Positions 16,394 through 25,205 are shown, numbered from the stretch's first letter. The stretch is 55,430 nucleotides of DNA from JACTUC01 sp964477685 (GCA_964477685.1 CAYZHK010000002.1:1-55430), one strand, 5' to 3'. Numbers and translations are program-made. Notes: generated from the letters alone by a model not told the origin.

Positions 16394-17440
16394 TCATAGG
16401 CTTATGGTCAATATCATGGCGAGGACTCCGATCGCTGAGAGGCTGACAGTAATCGGGTAGATCTGCCTGAAGGTCAGAATCGGCGAGAAGGCGGCGAGGA
16501 TCGCCAACGAGACGGGCAGGATCAGGCTGAGGAGCATGTTGGTAATGAATGCCAGAGGCATGAGGGGATCAAAAGGTATTCCTATGAAGAGGGTCACGAA
16601 GATGCTGGACATTGTGAAGAGAAGAAGGTTTCGCATTATGTAGTAGTAACCCCTGAGCTTGGATGCATATTCCAGCACCCCGCCCTCGATCACATCGGCC
16701 TTGGCCTTGAGGATGCTGAAGGGCTTTTCGTTCAGCAGCATTACGTACCCCATCAGGTAGACTATGGCCGCGAGGAAGCCTGAAATGCTGAGGATTATTG
16801 GTGATGACGGCAGAGGAAGACCGTACCAGGGGGCAAAGAAGTAGGAGGGGTTCTGGTAGGCAACCACCATGGAGATGAGTGGGCTCCTAGCGGCAACGAA
16901 CGGGACGACGAGGGCCAAGTAGATGGGGAGTGAGCCGATGGCCATCATCTTCAGGGCCCTTTCGGAAGAGTGCTGCTCCACGAACTCCCTCCTCACGCAC
17001 GGCATCTTGGAGCCCTTGGCAAGGTCAGGGACGGGCATGGAGGTGGAGAGGATCGACTGGGACTGGGACCCCATGAGGACGTACAGCACCTCCTCCAGCT
17101 TCAGCATTCCGGCAATCCCGAGGATGCTCCCCCAGCCGAGCACAGCCCACCAGAAGGGGGTCCTGAAGAGGAAGAGAAGAGCGACAAAGCCGACGCCGAA
17201 GTAGACCAGATATTTGTAGAACTTCGGCATCTGGGCGATGGGCTCCATCTTGGACTTGTAGCCGAACTTGATGACTGTCCAGAAGCCAGGGGTAAGGATG
17301 GGCGGGCCTATCCTCTGCTGGATCCTCGCCTGGACTTTCCTTTCGATTCCGGGGAGGATCAGCGAATAGCTAATGGCTATGCCTATGGCTATTATTGATG
17401 AGGCTATGAGGCCCGCTGCGAAAATTAGATAGTCGACCAT
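16394..17440 (-). CDS. ehbO: Hydrogenase membrane subunit, NuoH-like (EhbO)
   Basis: 348 residues with about eight to nine membrane helices. The motif PGIERKVQARIQQRIGPP near residues 30-47 is the signature of the complex I subunit NuoH family, which joins the hydrogenase module to the ion-translocating membrane arm. Loop residues EGGVLEYASKLRGY near 250 match the charged loop facing the quinone-like cavity. It lies 3 bp after the large-subunit gene. In Ehb this is subunit O. Confidence 0.85.
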   Translation of the reverse strand: MVDYLIFAAGLIASSIIAIGIAISYSLILPGIERKVQARIQQRIGPPILTPGFWTVIKFGYKSKMEPIAQMPKFYKYLVYFGVGFVALLFLFRTPFWWAVLGWGSILGIAGMLKLEEVLYVLMGSQSQSILSTSMPVPDLAKGSKMPCVRREFVEQHSSERALKMMAIGSLPIYLALVVPFVAARSPLISMVVAYQNPSYFFAPWYGLPLPSSPIILSISGFLAAIVYLMGYVMLLNEKPFSILKAKADVIEGGVLEYASKLRGYYYIMRNLLLFTMSSIFVTLFIGIPFDPLMPLAFITNMLLSLILPVSLAILAAFSPILTFRQIYPITVSLSAIGVLAMILTISL

Positions 17441-17443
17441 CCC

Positions 17444-18637
17444 TCACCGCCTCCAGCCAAATTTCTTGACTATCTCCAGCTCGCTCATCGATCTGCTCTT
17501 CCCCGATTCCACCACCTCTGCCCTGGTGCAGCAGGTGAGGCACGGGTCGCAGCTCGCTATTGTGACGATGGCGTCGGTGACGTGGTCGCCGATGCAGACC
17601 TGTTCCATTGCGGCCAGGTTGGTAATGGTGGGTGTCCTGATCTTATAGTTCCTGAGGAGGCCGCGGTCGTCGAGGGCGTAGGAATGCATCAGCTCGCCCC
17701 TGTAGGATTCATTGTAGGCGGTGGTATAGTCCATCCTCGCTACGCACCATTCGTTGTTTATTATTGGGCCGTCGGGGATGTTTTTCACCACCTGGCGGAT
17801 GATCTTCACGCTCTCGATTACCTCCAGGGCCCTTACCACAATCCTGGCCTTATTGTCACAGCCATCTTGGGTGATAATGTTGAAGTCGAAGGGCTTGTAC
17901 TCCTTCATGTCCCTCCGCAGGTCGAAATCCCATGCAGAGCCCCTGCCGGTGGGCCCTGTGGCATACCACTTGATTGCCTCCTCCTTGGTCATGAATCCGA
18001 CACCGGTCAGCCTCGCCATGACCATGGGGTCGGCAAGCACCCTCTCCACAAAGTTGAGGTATTTCTTTTCGAACTCGTCGATCCTGTCAAGGATGGCCCT
18101 CTTGAGGGGTTCGGTGAGGTCTGCCCTCGGCCTGATCCCCCCTATAACGGCCACTGACGCCATCACCCGGTTTCCGCCGAGATATCCCATCAGATCCATG
18201 AAGGTCTCCCTGAGGAGGAAGGTCCTCATGGAGAATGTCTCGTGTCCCAGGACCTCGAAGGCGTGCGCCAAGAGGATGAGGTGGCTCGTGATCCGCTGGG
18301 TTTCGTGGGTCAGCACTCGGATGTAATTTGCCCTCTCGGGGACGTTGATCTTCAAACCGCCTTCCACGACCCTGACGGAATTGAAGGCGTGCACATGGGA
18401 GCAGATGCCGCAGACCTTCTCGGCTATGAGGAGGGCCCTATCCACCGGCAGACCCTCGAAGAGCTTCTCAATGCCCCTGTATGCCATGTTGATGGTAATC
18501 TCACAGTCTTCAACGTACTCATCGTTGACAAAGAGCCGTATTCTGTAGGGCTCAATGAGGGCCGGGTGAACCGGTCCAAAGGAGAGCTCTTTCTCGATGA
18601 CCTTTGCGGGTGTATTTGATTTTGCATTTTCTGCCAT
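17444..18637 (-). CDS. ehbN: [NiFe]-hydrogenase large subunit, group 4 (EhbN)
   Basis: Catalytic subunit of the energy-converting hydrogenase, exchanging electrons between ferredoxin and H2. 397 residues. Both metal-binding pairs are intact: EKVCGICSHVH (Cys76, Cys79) and DPCLTC (Cys366, Cys369), so the Ni-Fe site should form; this separates it from cofactor-free Fpo/NuoD homologues. The tail after the second pair is about 28 residues. HypA and HypE genes for metal-site assembly lie at 39-41 kb. Overall order and Mrp-like partners indicate Ehb rather than Ech or Eha. Confidence 0.92.
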   Translation of the reverse strand: MAENAKSNTPAKVIEKELSFGPVHPALIEPYRIRLFVNDEYVEDCEITINMAYRGIEKLFEGLPVDRALLIAEKVCGICSHVHAFNSVRVVEGGLKINVPERANYIRVLTHETQRITSHLILLAHAFEVLGHETFSMRTFLLRETFMDLMGYLGGNRVMASVAVIGGIRPRADLTEPLKRAILDRIDEFEKKYLNFVERVLADPMVMARLTGVGFMTKEEAIKWYATGPTGRGSAWDFDLRRDMKEYKPFDFNIITQDGCDNKARIVVRALEVIESVKIIRQVVKNIPDGPIINNEWCVARMDYTTAYNESYRGELMHSYALDDRGLLRNYKIRTPTITNLAAMEQVCIGDHVTDAIVTIASCDPCLTCCTRAEVVESGKSRSMSELEIVKKFGWRR

Positions 18638-18638
18638 T

Positions 18639-19088
18639 CTATGGCGCCTCCAGCAGTTTCGGTATGGCCTTTACAACGCCCGCCAGTATGTCCTCGGGCC
18701 TTGGCGGGCACCCCGGCACGCGCACATCCACTGGGATCACATTCTCCACCGGGGCATGGATCTCATCGTTGGTGCCGATCTCTCCCACCATGTTCTTGTA
18801 GACGTTGCCATTGAGGGCGCAGGAGCCGATGGCCACAACGCCCTTTGGATCAGGGATCATGGAGTAGAACTTCTTCAGAGGCTCAAGCAGCTGCCAGGAG
18901 ACGATGCCAGAGACCACCAGCACGTCGGCTTCCCTAGGGTTCCATGTGAAGAGTACCTTGTACTGCTCCATGTCGTACCTGGGCGATAGGAGGGCGTTGA
19001 CGGCCTCTATGTCGCAGCCGTTGCAGCCCCCGGAGTAGAAGAGCATGACATGGATCGAGTTGCTTCGGGCTCTAACCTTTAGGCTCAT
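18639..19088 (-). CDS. ehbM: [NiFe]-hydrogenase small subunit (EhbM)
   Basis: 149 residues. Four Cys for one proximal [4Fe-4S] cluster: Cys22 and Cys25 (YSGGCNGCDIE), Cys90 (GSCALNG) and Cys127 (VPGCPPRPEDI), as in NuoB and group 4 hydrogenases. The start ATG 19088 overlaps the ferredoxin gene stop as ATGA; the frame is open further upstream, but that extension is the ferredoxin gene read in the wrong frame. Confidence 0.92.
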   Translation of the reverse strand: MSLKVRARSNSIHVMLFYSGGCNGCDIEAVNALLSPRYDMEQYKVLFTWNPREADVLVVSGIVSWQLLEPLKKFYSMIPDPKGVVAIGSCALNGNVYKNMVGEIGTNDEIHAPVENVIPVDVRVPGCPPRPEDILAGVVKAIPKLLEAP

Positions 19089-19576
19089 TTGCTCACTTCC
19101 TTGATGAATGTCATCTGGTCCGCGGGGATCAGCTTGCTGAGAGCTTCGATCTTCTCGGGCGGTGCCCTCACGGGCTTCTTCAGTATCTCCTGCAGCGTCA
19201 GGTGGGGGCTTCCGATGTCCCTTGGGTGAATCGGGGCGGCCTCGCCGAATATGGAGAAGATGGGGCATATGTCGTGGCAGTTGAGGCAGAAGACGCATTT
19301 GAGGAGGTCTATCCTTGGCACCTGGGTGCGCATGTAGCCCTCGACGATCTCCACAGGCTTCTCGAGCTGCACCATGGTTATCGCCTTGGTAGGGCAGACG
19401 TAGTAGCACCCGCTGCAGCCGATGCAGGTCTCGTCCAGCACGGTCGGGGTGGGCTGGACACTGAGGGTTGCCACGCTCTTCCTTAGCTCAATACTTGTGG
19501 CCCTATCATTCTTTGCGACAATCCTGACGAAATTCTTGTAGGCCCCCTCCAGCATCAGTCTGAAGAATGTGATCAT
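19085..19576 (-). CDS. ehbL: 2[4Fe-4S] ferredoxin subunit, NuoI-like (EhbL)
   Basis: 163 residues. Two classical [4Fe-4S] motifs, CIGCSGCYYVCP and CVFCLNCHDICP, lie after an N-terminal amphipathic segment (MITFFRLMLEGAYKNF) like that of NuoI, which lies along the membrane. It wires electrons to the small-subunit cluster. It overlaps both neighbours by ATGA (19085-19088 and 19573-19576). Confidence 0.88.
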   Translation of the reverse strand: MITFFRLMLEGAYKNFVRIVAKNDRATSIELRKSVATLSVQPTPTVLDETCIGCSGCYYVCPTKAITMVQLEKPVEIVEGYMRTQVPRIDLLKCVFCLNCHDICPIFSIFGEAAPIHPRDIGSPHLTLQEILKKPVRAPPEKIEALSKLIPADQMTFIKEVSK

Positions 19577-20007
19577 GGTATTACCAACACCTCTTCTGCC
19601 CTGCCCCTCACCACCTTGGGGCTATAGAACTTGACAACCCTAATGCATTCCGTGGGGCAGGTTGTGGCGCATGCCCCGCATCCTATGCACTTCTTCTCGT
19701 CGATGTATGCCAGCCCGTCCTTGATGTAGGGGGCATGGTCACCCTTCAGGGTGATCTTGCAGGCGTCGACGCAGAGCGCGCAGCCTATGCAGAGGTTCCG
19801 GTCGACGCTGATGGTGTGCCGCTCCAGCTTCCTGACCGGGAGGTTCCAGAGGACAGGGATGGCCATGGTGGGGCAATGCGAGCCGCAGAGCTCACAGAGT
19901 ACGCATTTGTCCAGGTCTATGGTGGGCTTTGTGTCTGTGATCGGGTTGAATTTGATGGCGTTGGTGGGGCAGACCCTGACGCAGGTTCCGCACCTTATGC
20001 ATATCAT
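19573..20007 (-). CDS. Polyferredoxin, four [4Fe-4S] sites (third part of EhbK)
   Basis: 144 residues. Four CxxCxxCxxxC motifs: CIRCGTCVRVCP, CVLCELCGSHCP, CIGCALCVDACK and CIGCGACATTCP. ATG 20007 is chosen because it overlaps the preceding gene's stop as ATGA. With the two polyferredoxin genes before it, it supplies 4+6+4 sites, the number in the single EhbK polyferredoxin of Methanothermobacter. Likely an electron-storage or transfer arm of the hydrogenase. Confidence 0.88.
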   Translation of the reverse strand: MICIRCGTCVRVCPTNAIKFNPITDTKPTIDLDKCVLCELCGSHCPTMAIPVLWNLPVRKLERHTISVDRNLCIGCALCVDACKITLKGDHAPYIKDGLAYIDEKKCIGCGACATTCPTECIRVVKFYSPKVVRGRAEEVLVIP

Positions 20008-20666
20008 TCGATTTCGCCCTCCCAGCTCTCTGTTTTTATGGACAACGCCCCCACAGGGCATGAGCGGACGCAGCGTCCGCAAAGCACGCAGTAGCCAGCT
20101 GGATACCTGTCCTTGAGGTGGATGGTCTGCGGCGGGCAAGCGCGGACGCACTCCCCGCAAAGGACGCAGAGGTCCGCGTAGAGCTTGACCCTACCCAGCT
20201 CGAACTTCAGAGCCTCAGTCGGACAGGCTATGCAGCAGAGGCTACAGAGCGAGCAGTTGATTATGGAGGCGCCAGCATCGCCCTTGTTGATCTTCAGCTC
20301 GTTGTTCTCGAGGCGGATGGCCCCGGTTGGGCATTTCTCGTAGCACTGCATGCACTTTACGCAGTTGAACTTGATGACCCGGTCCTTGTACGTGGAGGTG
20401 AGGAAGTACTTCTTTCCATAGTCCTCCGGCTTGAATTTGGTCTCAAACGAGTCTATTGCCTTGACCGGGCAGACCTCGGCACAGAGGTTGCAATGGGTGC
20501 AGAGGCCCCGCCTCTCCACGGTGAACTTGATGGATTTGGTTGGGCAGACGTTCCTGCAGCGGCCACAGAGTATGCACTTGGACATGTCGCGGTAGATCTT
20601 CCGCTTCATGACCTTGGTCTTCGGCACCGGTGCGGCTGCTGCGGCGGCCGTGGCTGGGGCGGTCAT
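20004..20666 (-). CDS. Polyferredoxin, six [4Fe-4S] sites (second part of EhbK)
   Basis: 220 residues. An Ala/Pro-rich start is followed by six cluster motifs: CILCGRCRNVCP, CTHCNLCAEVCP, CVKCMQCYEKCP, CSLCSLCCIACP, CVLCGECVRACP and CVLCGRCVRSCP. A charged spacer of about 30 residues separates sites two and three. ATG 20666 overlaps the previous stop by one base (TGATG), so translation is probably coupled. Confidence 0.88.
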   Translation of the reverse strand: MTAPATAAAAAAPVPKTKVMKRKIYRDMSKCILCGRCRNVCPTKSIKFTVERRGLCTHCNLCAEVCPVKAIDSFETKFKPEDYGKKYFLTSTYKDRVIKFNCVKCMQCYEKCPTGAIRLENNELKINKGDAGASIINCSLCSLCCIACPTEALKFELGRVKLYADLCVLCGECVRACPPQTIHLKDRYPAGYCVLCGRCVRSCPVGALSIKTESWEGEIE

Positions 20667-21130
20667 CAGGGGCTCACCGCCTTTGCCTCCACTTTGGGTT
20701 TTGCCTTCCCCTCAAGTATCTCGGCCAGCCTCTCCGGGGAGGCAATCTCGAGGATGAGCGGATAGTCTATGGGCTTCTTCAGCTTGGGCAGTATATCCAC
20801 CCTGGCATTCTTTGGACAGACCTTGACGCAGAGGCCGCACCTCACGCAGATGCCCTTCACCCTCTGGTTTCCCTTCGCCTTTTCGCCTACGATCTTGGCA
20901 AAGTCAAAGGGGCAGTGCTTGACGCACATGCCGCAGAGTGTGCACCTCTTCCTGTCAACGTACCAGCCCCCGAATTTGTTCTTCCTTATGGCATTGGTGG
21001 GGCAGACAGAAGCGCATTGGCCGCAGGTTGTGCAGCTGAATGGGAAGCCGTCAGGATGCCTTATGCAGTCCGTGGGGCAGACCTCCCAGCATTTTCCGCA
21101 CTTGTCGCAGGCTGTGGTGGTGATGTACAT
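20666..21130 (-). CDS. ehbK: Polyferredoxin, four [4Fe-4S] sites (first part of EhbK)
   Basis: 154 residues. Four cluster motifs: CDKCGKCWEVCP, CTTCGQCASVCP, CTLCGMCVKHCP and CVRCGLCVKVCP. The C-terminal ~50 residues are cluster-free and Lys/Glu/Ala-rich (LEGKAKPKVEAKAVSP), like an interface or linker. It begins directly after the ehbJ-like gene. Confidence 0.88.
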   Translation of the reverse strand: MYITTTACDKCGKCWEVCPTDCIRHPDGFPFSCTTCGQCASVCPTNAIRKNKFGGWYVDRKRCTLCGMCVKHCPFDFAKIVGEKAKGNQRVKGICVRCGLCVKVCPKNARVDILPKLKKPIDYPLILEIASPERLAEILEGKAKPKVEAKAVSP

Positions 21131-21391
21131 CTATTTTCCTCCAACATACTTGCCGATGAGCAGCCCCACCACTGCCCCTATGAGGGGTGTGGCGAAGCTA
21201 ATCTCAGGGGTAATGAATCCTCCCAGAATGCTGGTTGTGAATAGTGGGGCCTCAAAGAGGAAGGCCGCCACTATGGTGAGGCCAATGATCAGGAGGATCC
21301 CCCGCCGGCTCAACTGCCCCAGGAACTGGGTTCCGAATAGGAAGCCCAGAAGGAGGGCAATGAAGAAGGGGGTTATCTCGCCAAGCATCAT
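21131..21391 (-). CDS. ehbJ: Small membrane subunit, EhbJ-like
   Basis: 86 residues with three hydrophobic segments and almost no charge. ATG 21391 overlaps the upstream stop as ATGA. It has no motif I recognise; assignment as EhbJ rests on size, membrane character and position just before the polyferredoxins, as in the ehb operon. Confidence 0.6.
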   Translation of the reverse strand: MMLGEITPFFIALLLGFLFGTQFLGQLSRRGILLIIGLTIVAAFLFEAPLFTTSILGGFITPEISFATPLIGAVVGLLIGKYVGGK

Positions 21392-22248
21392 TTGCCATCG
21401 CCCTCCTTCACAGCCGGCTCACTTACCGCATCGCTCCAGCCATAGATGAATGCAAAGAAGATCAGCCCAATTGCCCCGATCACGTTGAAGGCCTCGCCCA
21501 GATTGATCAGGGGGACTATCCCTGACGTGGAATAGAAGGTCCCCTCCTGAAGGGTGAGGGCCAGGCGGAACGGATCCCCAAAGACGGAGGTCCAAGCGGA
21601 GGACACCAGCCCCCAGAGGTCTGTTCCAACGTTATACTGCCAGTAGCCGGTGGTTAGGTAACCCGGCAGGCCCAGAAGGGCGTAGAGGGCCCAGCCAAAG
21701 CTGCCTATGGCGACAAGGAATTTCCTGTTGAGGTTCATCGGATTGTGCTTTCCGAACATGATGACGCTGAGAAGGTAGGCGGAGGAGATGATCACACCGC
21801 ATTGGAAGCCGCCTCCGCCAGAGGTTGCCACCCCTGTCACCACCATTATGCCGTAGGCAGTAAGCAGTATGGCCGTGGGTAGGGCAAAGTACTTCAGGAT
21901 GGGGGTGATGGACTCTGTCTTGAGCTGAAGGGGAGGCGAGACCATGGGCGGCTGCCCCTCGTCGGCAGTCAGCCTGACCACTCCCCTGCCGATCACCATA
22001 ACCGATACGACAGCCCCCACATAAATCACCCCCGTCTCCATCAGTGTGTCAAAGCCTCTCCAGTCGTAGACCCACATGGACAGGCTGTTGGGGGCCTGAA
22101 GGAACGCCAGGGCGTTGTAGTAGGGGCTGATGCCAGGGGTTACATTCCCATTGAGGTCAAATAGGGCGGCGAAAAGACCGACGGTTATGATCGCCAGTGC
22201 CACCACCACAATGATACCACGCCCGCCTTTGAGATCATTTGGACCCAT
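21388..22248 (-). CDS. ehbI: Mrp-like membrane subunit, MnhA C-terminal plus MnhB domains (EhbH/EhbI)
   Basis: 286 residues, about seven membrane helices. The first half carries VYDWRGFDTLMETGVIY, matching the DYRGFDTLGE segment of the MnhA C-terminus/MbhE. The second half carries VVTGVATSGGGGFQCGVI, matching the G-x-x-x-PGGGFQGGV region of MnhB/MbhF. These domains are usually separate small proteins in Mrp and Mbh complexes, so this looks like a fused EhbH-I. They belong to the Na+/H+ antiporter-like part of the complex. Confidence 0.7.
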   Translation of the reverse strand: MGPNDLKGGRGIIVVVALAIITVGLFAALFDLNGNVTPGISPYYNALAFLQAPNSLSMWVYDWRGFDTLMETGVIYVGAVVSVMVIGRGVVRLTADEGQPPMVSPPLQLKTESITPILKYFALPTAILLTAYGIMVVTGVATSGGGGFQCGVIISSAYLLSVIMFGKHNPMNLNRKFLVAIGSFGWALYALLGLPGYLTTGYWQYNVGTDLWGLVSSAWTSVFGDPFRLALTLQEGTFYSTSGIVPLINLGEAFNVIGAIGLIFFAFIYGWSDAVSEPAVKEGDGK

Positions 22249-22251
22249 TGT

Positions 22252-22578
22252 CTATCTCCCCCACATGGTTACAGCTATTATCACCGCGAAGTAGATCACG
22301 ACCCAGAAGAGGACGGTGTTCAGGTCATTGCTGCTCTCCTTCTGGACCCTGCGGAGCACAGGGGCAAAGTAGAGGATGCCCGCTATTGCCCCCACCAAAA
22401 TCACTATCCCGAGGGGCACCGAGAAGATCCTGAAGAAGGATGCCAGTATCAATATGAACACCAGCGCCTGCAGCTCCCCGGTCATATAGCCCGTTAGCTG
22501 GTCAGTGAATCCTCTCCCCTCAATGAATGGGGAAGCCCACTTCTTTAGACGGTCATAGATGCTCTCTACAGATACCAT
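22252..22578 (-). CDS. ehbG: Small membrane subunit, EhbG-like
   Basis: 108 residues: an amphipathic N-terminus of about 35 residues followed by three hydrophobic segments. ATG 22578 overlaps the ehbF stop by 13 bp. The frame is open a long way upstream, but that part is ehbF read out of frame. No family motif recognised; named by position between EhbF and EhbI. Confidence 0.6.
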   Translation of the reverse strand: MVSVESIYDRLKKWASPFIEGRGFTDQLTGYMTGELQALVFILILASFFRIFSVPLGIVILVGAIAGILYFAPVLRRVQKESSNDLNTVLFWVVIYFAVIIAVTMWGR

Positions 22579-24095
22579 GGTATGCTCACCAACTCCGCTA
22601 TGGGTGTCACGAACTGAAGCACGATGTTGGGATAGACGCCGATCACCAGAGCGATGGCGATAAGGATCCCAAGGGCTACGTAGATCCAGCGGGGGATCGG
22701 ACTCTCCTTCGGCACAGCAGCAGAGCCCTCCTCGCTGACAATGGGATCTGCCGGCTTGAAGAAGAGGGTGTAGATTCCCCTGAAGATGGCTATGAAGGTT
22801 GTCACGCTCACAAGCAGTATTACGGCGGCAATTTCCGGAAGGTTCACCAGGAGCGCAGCCCGGATCAGGATGATCTCGCTCTGGAAGCCGTTGAAGAGAG
22901 GTATGCCCGACGCTGCCATGGCACCGAGGACGACGGCAGCCGTGAGCCAGGGGGCCTTCTTGGCTATGCCGATGGCCGTCTTTGTGGATGTACCCCTCCC
23001 GAAGTAGATGACAGCCTCCACAGCGATCAGCAGAACGCTCATGTAGATGATATCGTTCACTGCCTGGAAGAGACCCCCGGTGAGGCCCTCGGTGGTGCCC
23101 AGCGAGATGCCTATGGTCACAAGACCGCTGTGGCTCACTATCAGGTAGGCCAGTATCCAGCGGAAGTCGGTCTGGAGTAGGGCCATCACTACGCCGAACA
23201 TCATGGTCAGGACGCTGACTGCGATCATCACCTCCCTCGTGAAGGGGAGAGTCCCGAAGAGCCTCAGCATAACTATACCCATGGCCACTAGGGAAAGTTT
23301 GGACTGTGCCTGGAGCATCACTGTGCCATGGGGGAATGAAGCCCCGTAGACATCTGATTTGAGCGGGTGGACAGGGACCAGACCGCCGGCGTATATCCAT
23401 GAGAGGGCGAAGAAGCCGAATGCCACATAGAGGACGGTGGCCATGCCCCCGAGGTCATGGCTGTGGAGGAAGGTTATGGAATCCGAAATGTTTGAGAACC
23501 CTGTCAGGCCGAGGATCAGTGCAAGGGAGACGGCCAGGCCGGCGCCACTGAGCGCCGAGAAGAAGGTGTACTTGAGGGCTGCCCTGTGGCTTACGCCATC
23601 GCCGGAGGCGACAACTATTCCTGCCACCACAAGGCTTCCAAGCTCCACACCAATCCAGAGGTGGTAAAAGTCATTCACCATGATTATTATGGCGGCAGAC
23701 ATGAAGGTGAGGAAGATCATCGCCATGTAGGCGCCCTGGTTCTTGGTCAGGTTGGGGCTCGCCACCAGGACGACGAGGACTAGGACGAGGGCCAGCACGG
23801 CGATCAGTATCTGCTGGAGGGGGCCGAAATAGTACTCCAAGGCCAGTCGCCAGGCAGAGGTGCCTGCGCCGAAGGTGAATGTGAATGTGCTGGTATCCAC
23901 TGCCGGGACGCCCGTGAACCAGTAATAGCCATAGGTCGAGATCAGCGTAATTGCCAGAAGGGCTACCGCCGAAGCCACTGAGACGCAGCGGATCAGCCTC
24001 TTCTTGTTGAAGAGGAAGTTCACAAGTATTGCTGTGAGCAGTGGGATGATCACCAGCAGGGCGATTGACCAGAGGTTCGTCACGGTTTCGCTCAT
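22566..24095 (-). CDS. ehbF: Ion-translocating membrane subunit, NuoN/MnhD-like (EhbF)
   Basis: 509 residues with about 14 membrane helices, the antiporter-like pump module. Glu in WIGVELGSLVVAG fits the conserved TM5 Glu, and Lys in ALKYTFFSALSGAGL fits the TM7 Lys. The HPLKSDVYGASFPHGT stretch corresponds to the PDAH..AP..V broken helix, and SGIPLFNGFQSE to the GxPP..GF.SE motif. It starts in an ATGA overlap with ehbE. Confidence 0.85.
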   Translation of the reverse strand: MSETVTNLWSIALLVIIPLLTAILVNFLFNKKRLIRCVSVASAVALLAITLISTYGYYWFTGVPAVDTSTFTFTFGAGTSAWRLALEYYFGPLQQILIAVLALVLVLVVLVASPNLTKNQGAYMAMIFLTFMSAAIIIMVNDFYHLWIGVELGSLVVAGIVVASGDGVSHRAALKYTFFSALSGAGLAVSLALILGLTGFSNISDSITFLHSHDLGGMATVLYVAFGFFALSWIYAGGLVPVHPLKSDVYGASFPHGTVMLQAQSKLSLVAMGIVMLRLFGTLPFTREVMIAVSVLTMMFGVVMALLQTDFRWILAYLIVSHSGLVTIGISLGTTEGLTGGLFQAVNDIIYMSVLLIAVEAVIYFGRGTSTKTAIGIAKKAPWLTAAVVLGAMAASGIPLFNGFQSEIILIRAALLVNLPEIAAVILLVSVTTFIAIFRGIYTLFFKPADPIVSEEGSAAVPKESPIPRWIYVALGILIAIALVIGVYPNIVLQFVTPIAELVSIPWYL

Positions 24096-24466
24096 CGCTT
24101 CTCCTCCTTGAGGACTTTGGATGCCTTGAGAGTCCCGTGGCGCCGGTAGAGCATTATGACCAAGGCAACGAGGATCGCCGTCGTACTGACGCCTATGACA
24201 ATGTTGGTCAGAACGATTCCCACGGGGAAGACAAGGACGGCGTTGTTGACGAATTCGGTGACCGAGTCGCCGGGCTCCAGGATGGCCGCCACGCCGCCCT
24301 GGACGTATCCAACCGCCACCAGCAGAAGGTTCACGCCGTCCGAGAGGAGGGTGAAGGCTATGATCTTCTTGATGAGGTTGTCCATGAGCAGCAGGCCGGC
24401 CAGCCCGATTATGACCAGCGCGGCGGCCGCAATGAATGCAAGAAGCTGGAGGGAGATCTCGATCAT
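24092..24466 (-). CDS. ehbE: Mrp-like subunit, MnhC/NuoK-like (EhbE)
   Basis: 124 residues, three membrane helices. IIGLAGLLLMDNLIKKIIAF followed by DGVNLLLVAVGY matches NuoK/MnhC, and LTNIVIGVSTTAILVAL matches its third helix. One difference: the usual Glu of TM2 (GxELLxNAVN) is replaced by the sequence TLLSDGVN with Asp. ATGA overlaps on both sides. Confidence 0.8.
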   Translation of the reverse strand: MIEISLQLLAFIAAAALVIIGLAGLLLMDNLIKKIIAFTLLSDGVNLLLVAVGYVQGGVAAILEPGDSVTEFVNNAVLVFPVGIVLTNIVIGVSTTAILVALVIMLYRRHGTLKASKVLKEEKR

Positions 24467-24720
24467 TCCTCTTCAGTCCTCCTTGTCTTGAAGATTGCCA
24501 GTATGATGAGGCCGGGGAGGAGCACCGTACCGACTATGGCCTGCGTGACGCCGAGGTCAGGTGCCAGGAGGGCCTGGAATATGAAGGCTAGGGCAATGCT
24601 CTCAGCCCCCGAGATGAAGGCTGCCCTGAGAAGGTCCTTCTGCAGGAGCGCTGCCACAGCGCCCACCGTAATGCCGACGACCATTATGTAGGCTATAACC
24701 ATGAAACTGTCTATGATCAT
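24463..24720 (-). CDS. ehbD: Mrp-like subunit, DUF4040/MbhD-like (EhbD)
   Basis: 85 residues, three membrane helices. AALLQKDLLRAAFISGAESIALAF and LAPDLGVTQAIVGTVL match the DUF4040 pattern (LLRA...G..SL..A..F..L.APDVA.TEA.VG), found in MnhA C-terminal regions and MbhD (segments quoted separately). ATGA overlaps with both neighbours. Confidence 0.78.
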   Translation of the reverse strand: MIIDSFMVIAYIMVVGITVGAVAALLQKDLLRAAFISGAESIALAFIFQALLAPDLGVTQAIVGTVLLPGLIILAIFKTRRTEEE

Positions 24721-25205
24721 TTTTCCAACCTCCTATGGTAGGTGTAATAGTAGGCATTCGCCAGCGCGTTTCCAGAGAACGGGATCAGCAGGAAGAAGAA
24801 AAATCCCACTGCCACAAGGTCTATCCTCAATATCAATATCCCCACGAAGATCATAACAAGCGAGGCCGTGACGTCTATGACCCCTGTGATGTGGTTCCGG
24901 GCATAGAAGATGCTAGGGCCGTGCTCGTCGTTGAACCTGAAGAGGCCGACCGTCGCAGCTATCATAGGGGCGACTCCTGCAAAGAGGATGCCGGCTGCGC
25001 CTATCTTCATGACCACCTCAAGGGCCTCCGCCGGAGGAGTGCCCATCAGAGCCAGCGCCACGGAGGCGAGCACGAAGACAAAGATGAGGATCGGTATCGA
25101 TTTTGATGCGTCGAAGATGAAGCTGCCCTTGCGTATATTCAATGCCACATATGCGATCACTATTGCGCCGTATACGGCTACGAATATCTCCTCCAGCATT
25201 GTCAT
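24717..25205 (-). CDS. ehbC: Mrp-like subunit, MnhG-like (EhbC)
   Basis: 162 residues, about four to five membrane helices. GLFRFNDEHGPSIFYARNH in the middle corresponds to the G-x-x-R-F-P-D-x-Y-x-R-x-H signature of MnhG/MbhC. It is longer than bacterial MnhG by one or two N-terminal helices. ATGA overlaps with ehbB and ehbD. Confidence 0.75.
   Translation of the reverse strand: MTMLEEIFVAVYGAIVIAYVALNIRKGSFIFDASKSIPILIFVFVLASVALALMGTPPAEALEVVMKIGAAGILFAGVAPMIAATVGLFRFNDEHGPSIFYARNHITGVIDVTASLVMIFVGILILRIDLVAVGFFFFLLIPFSGNALANAYYYTYHRRLEK

Noticed and set aside
19089..19409. 107-residue N-terminal extension of the hydrogenase small subunit
   Set aside because: It is the ferredoxin gene read out of frame; the true start overlaps the ferredoxin stop as ATGA.
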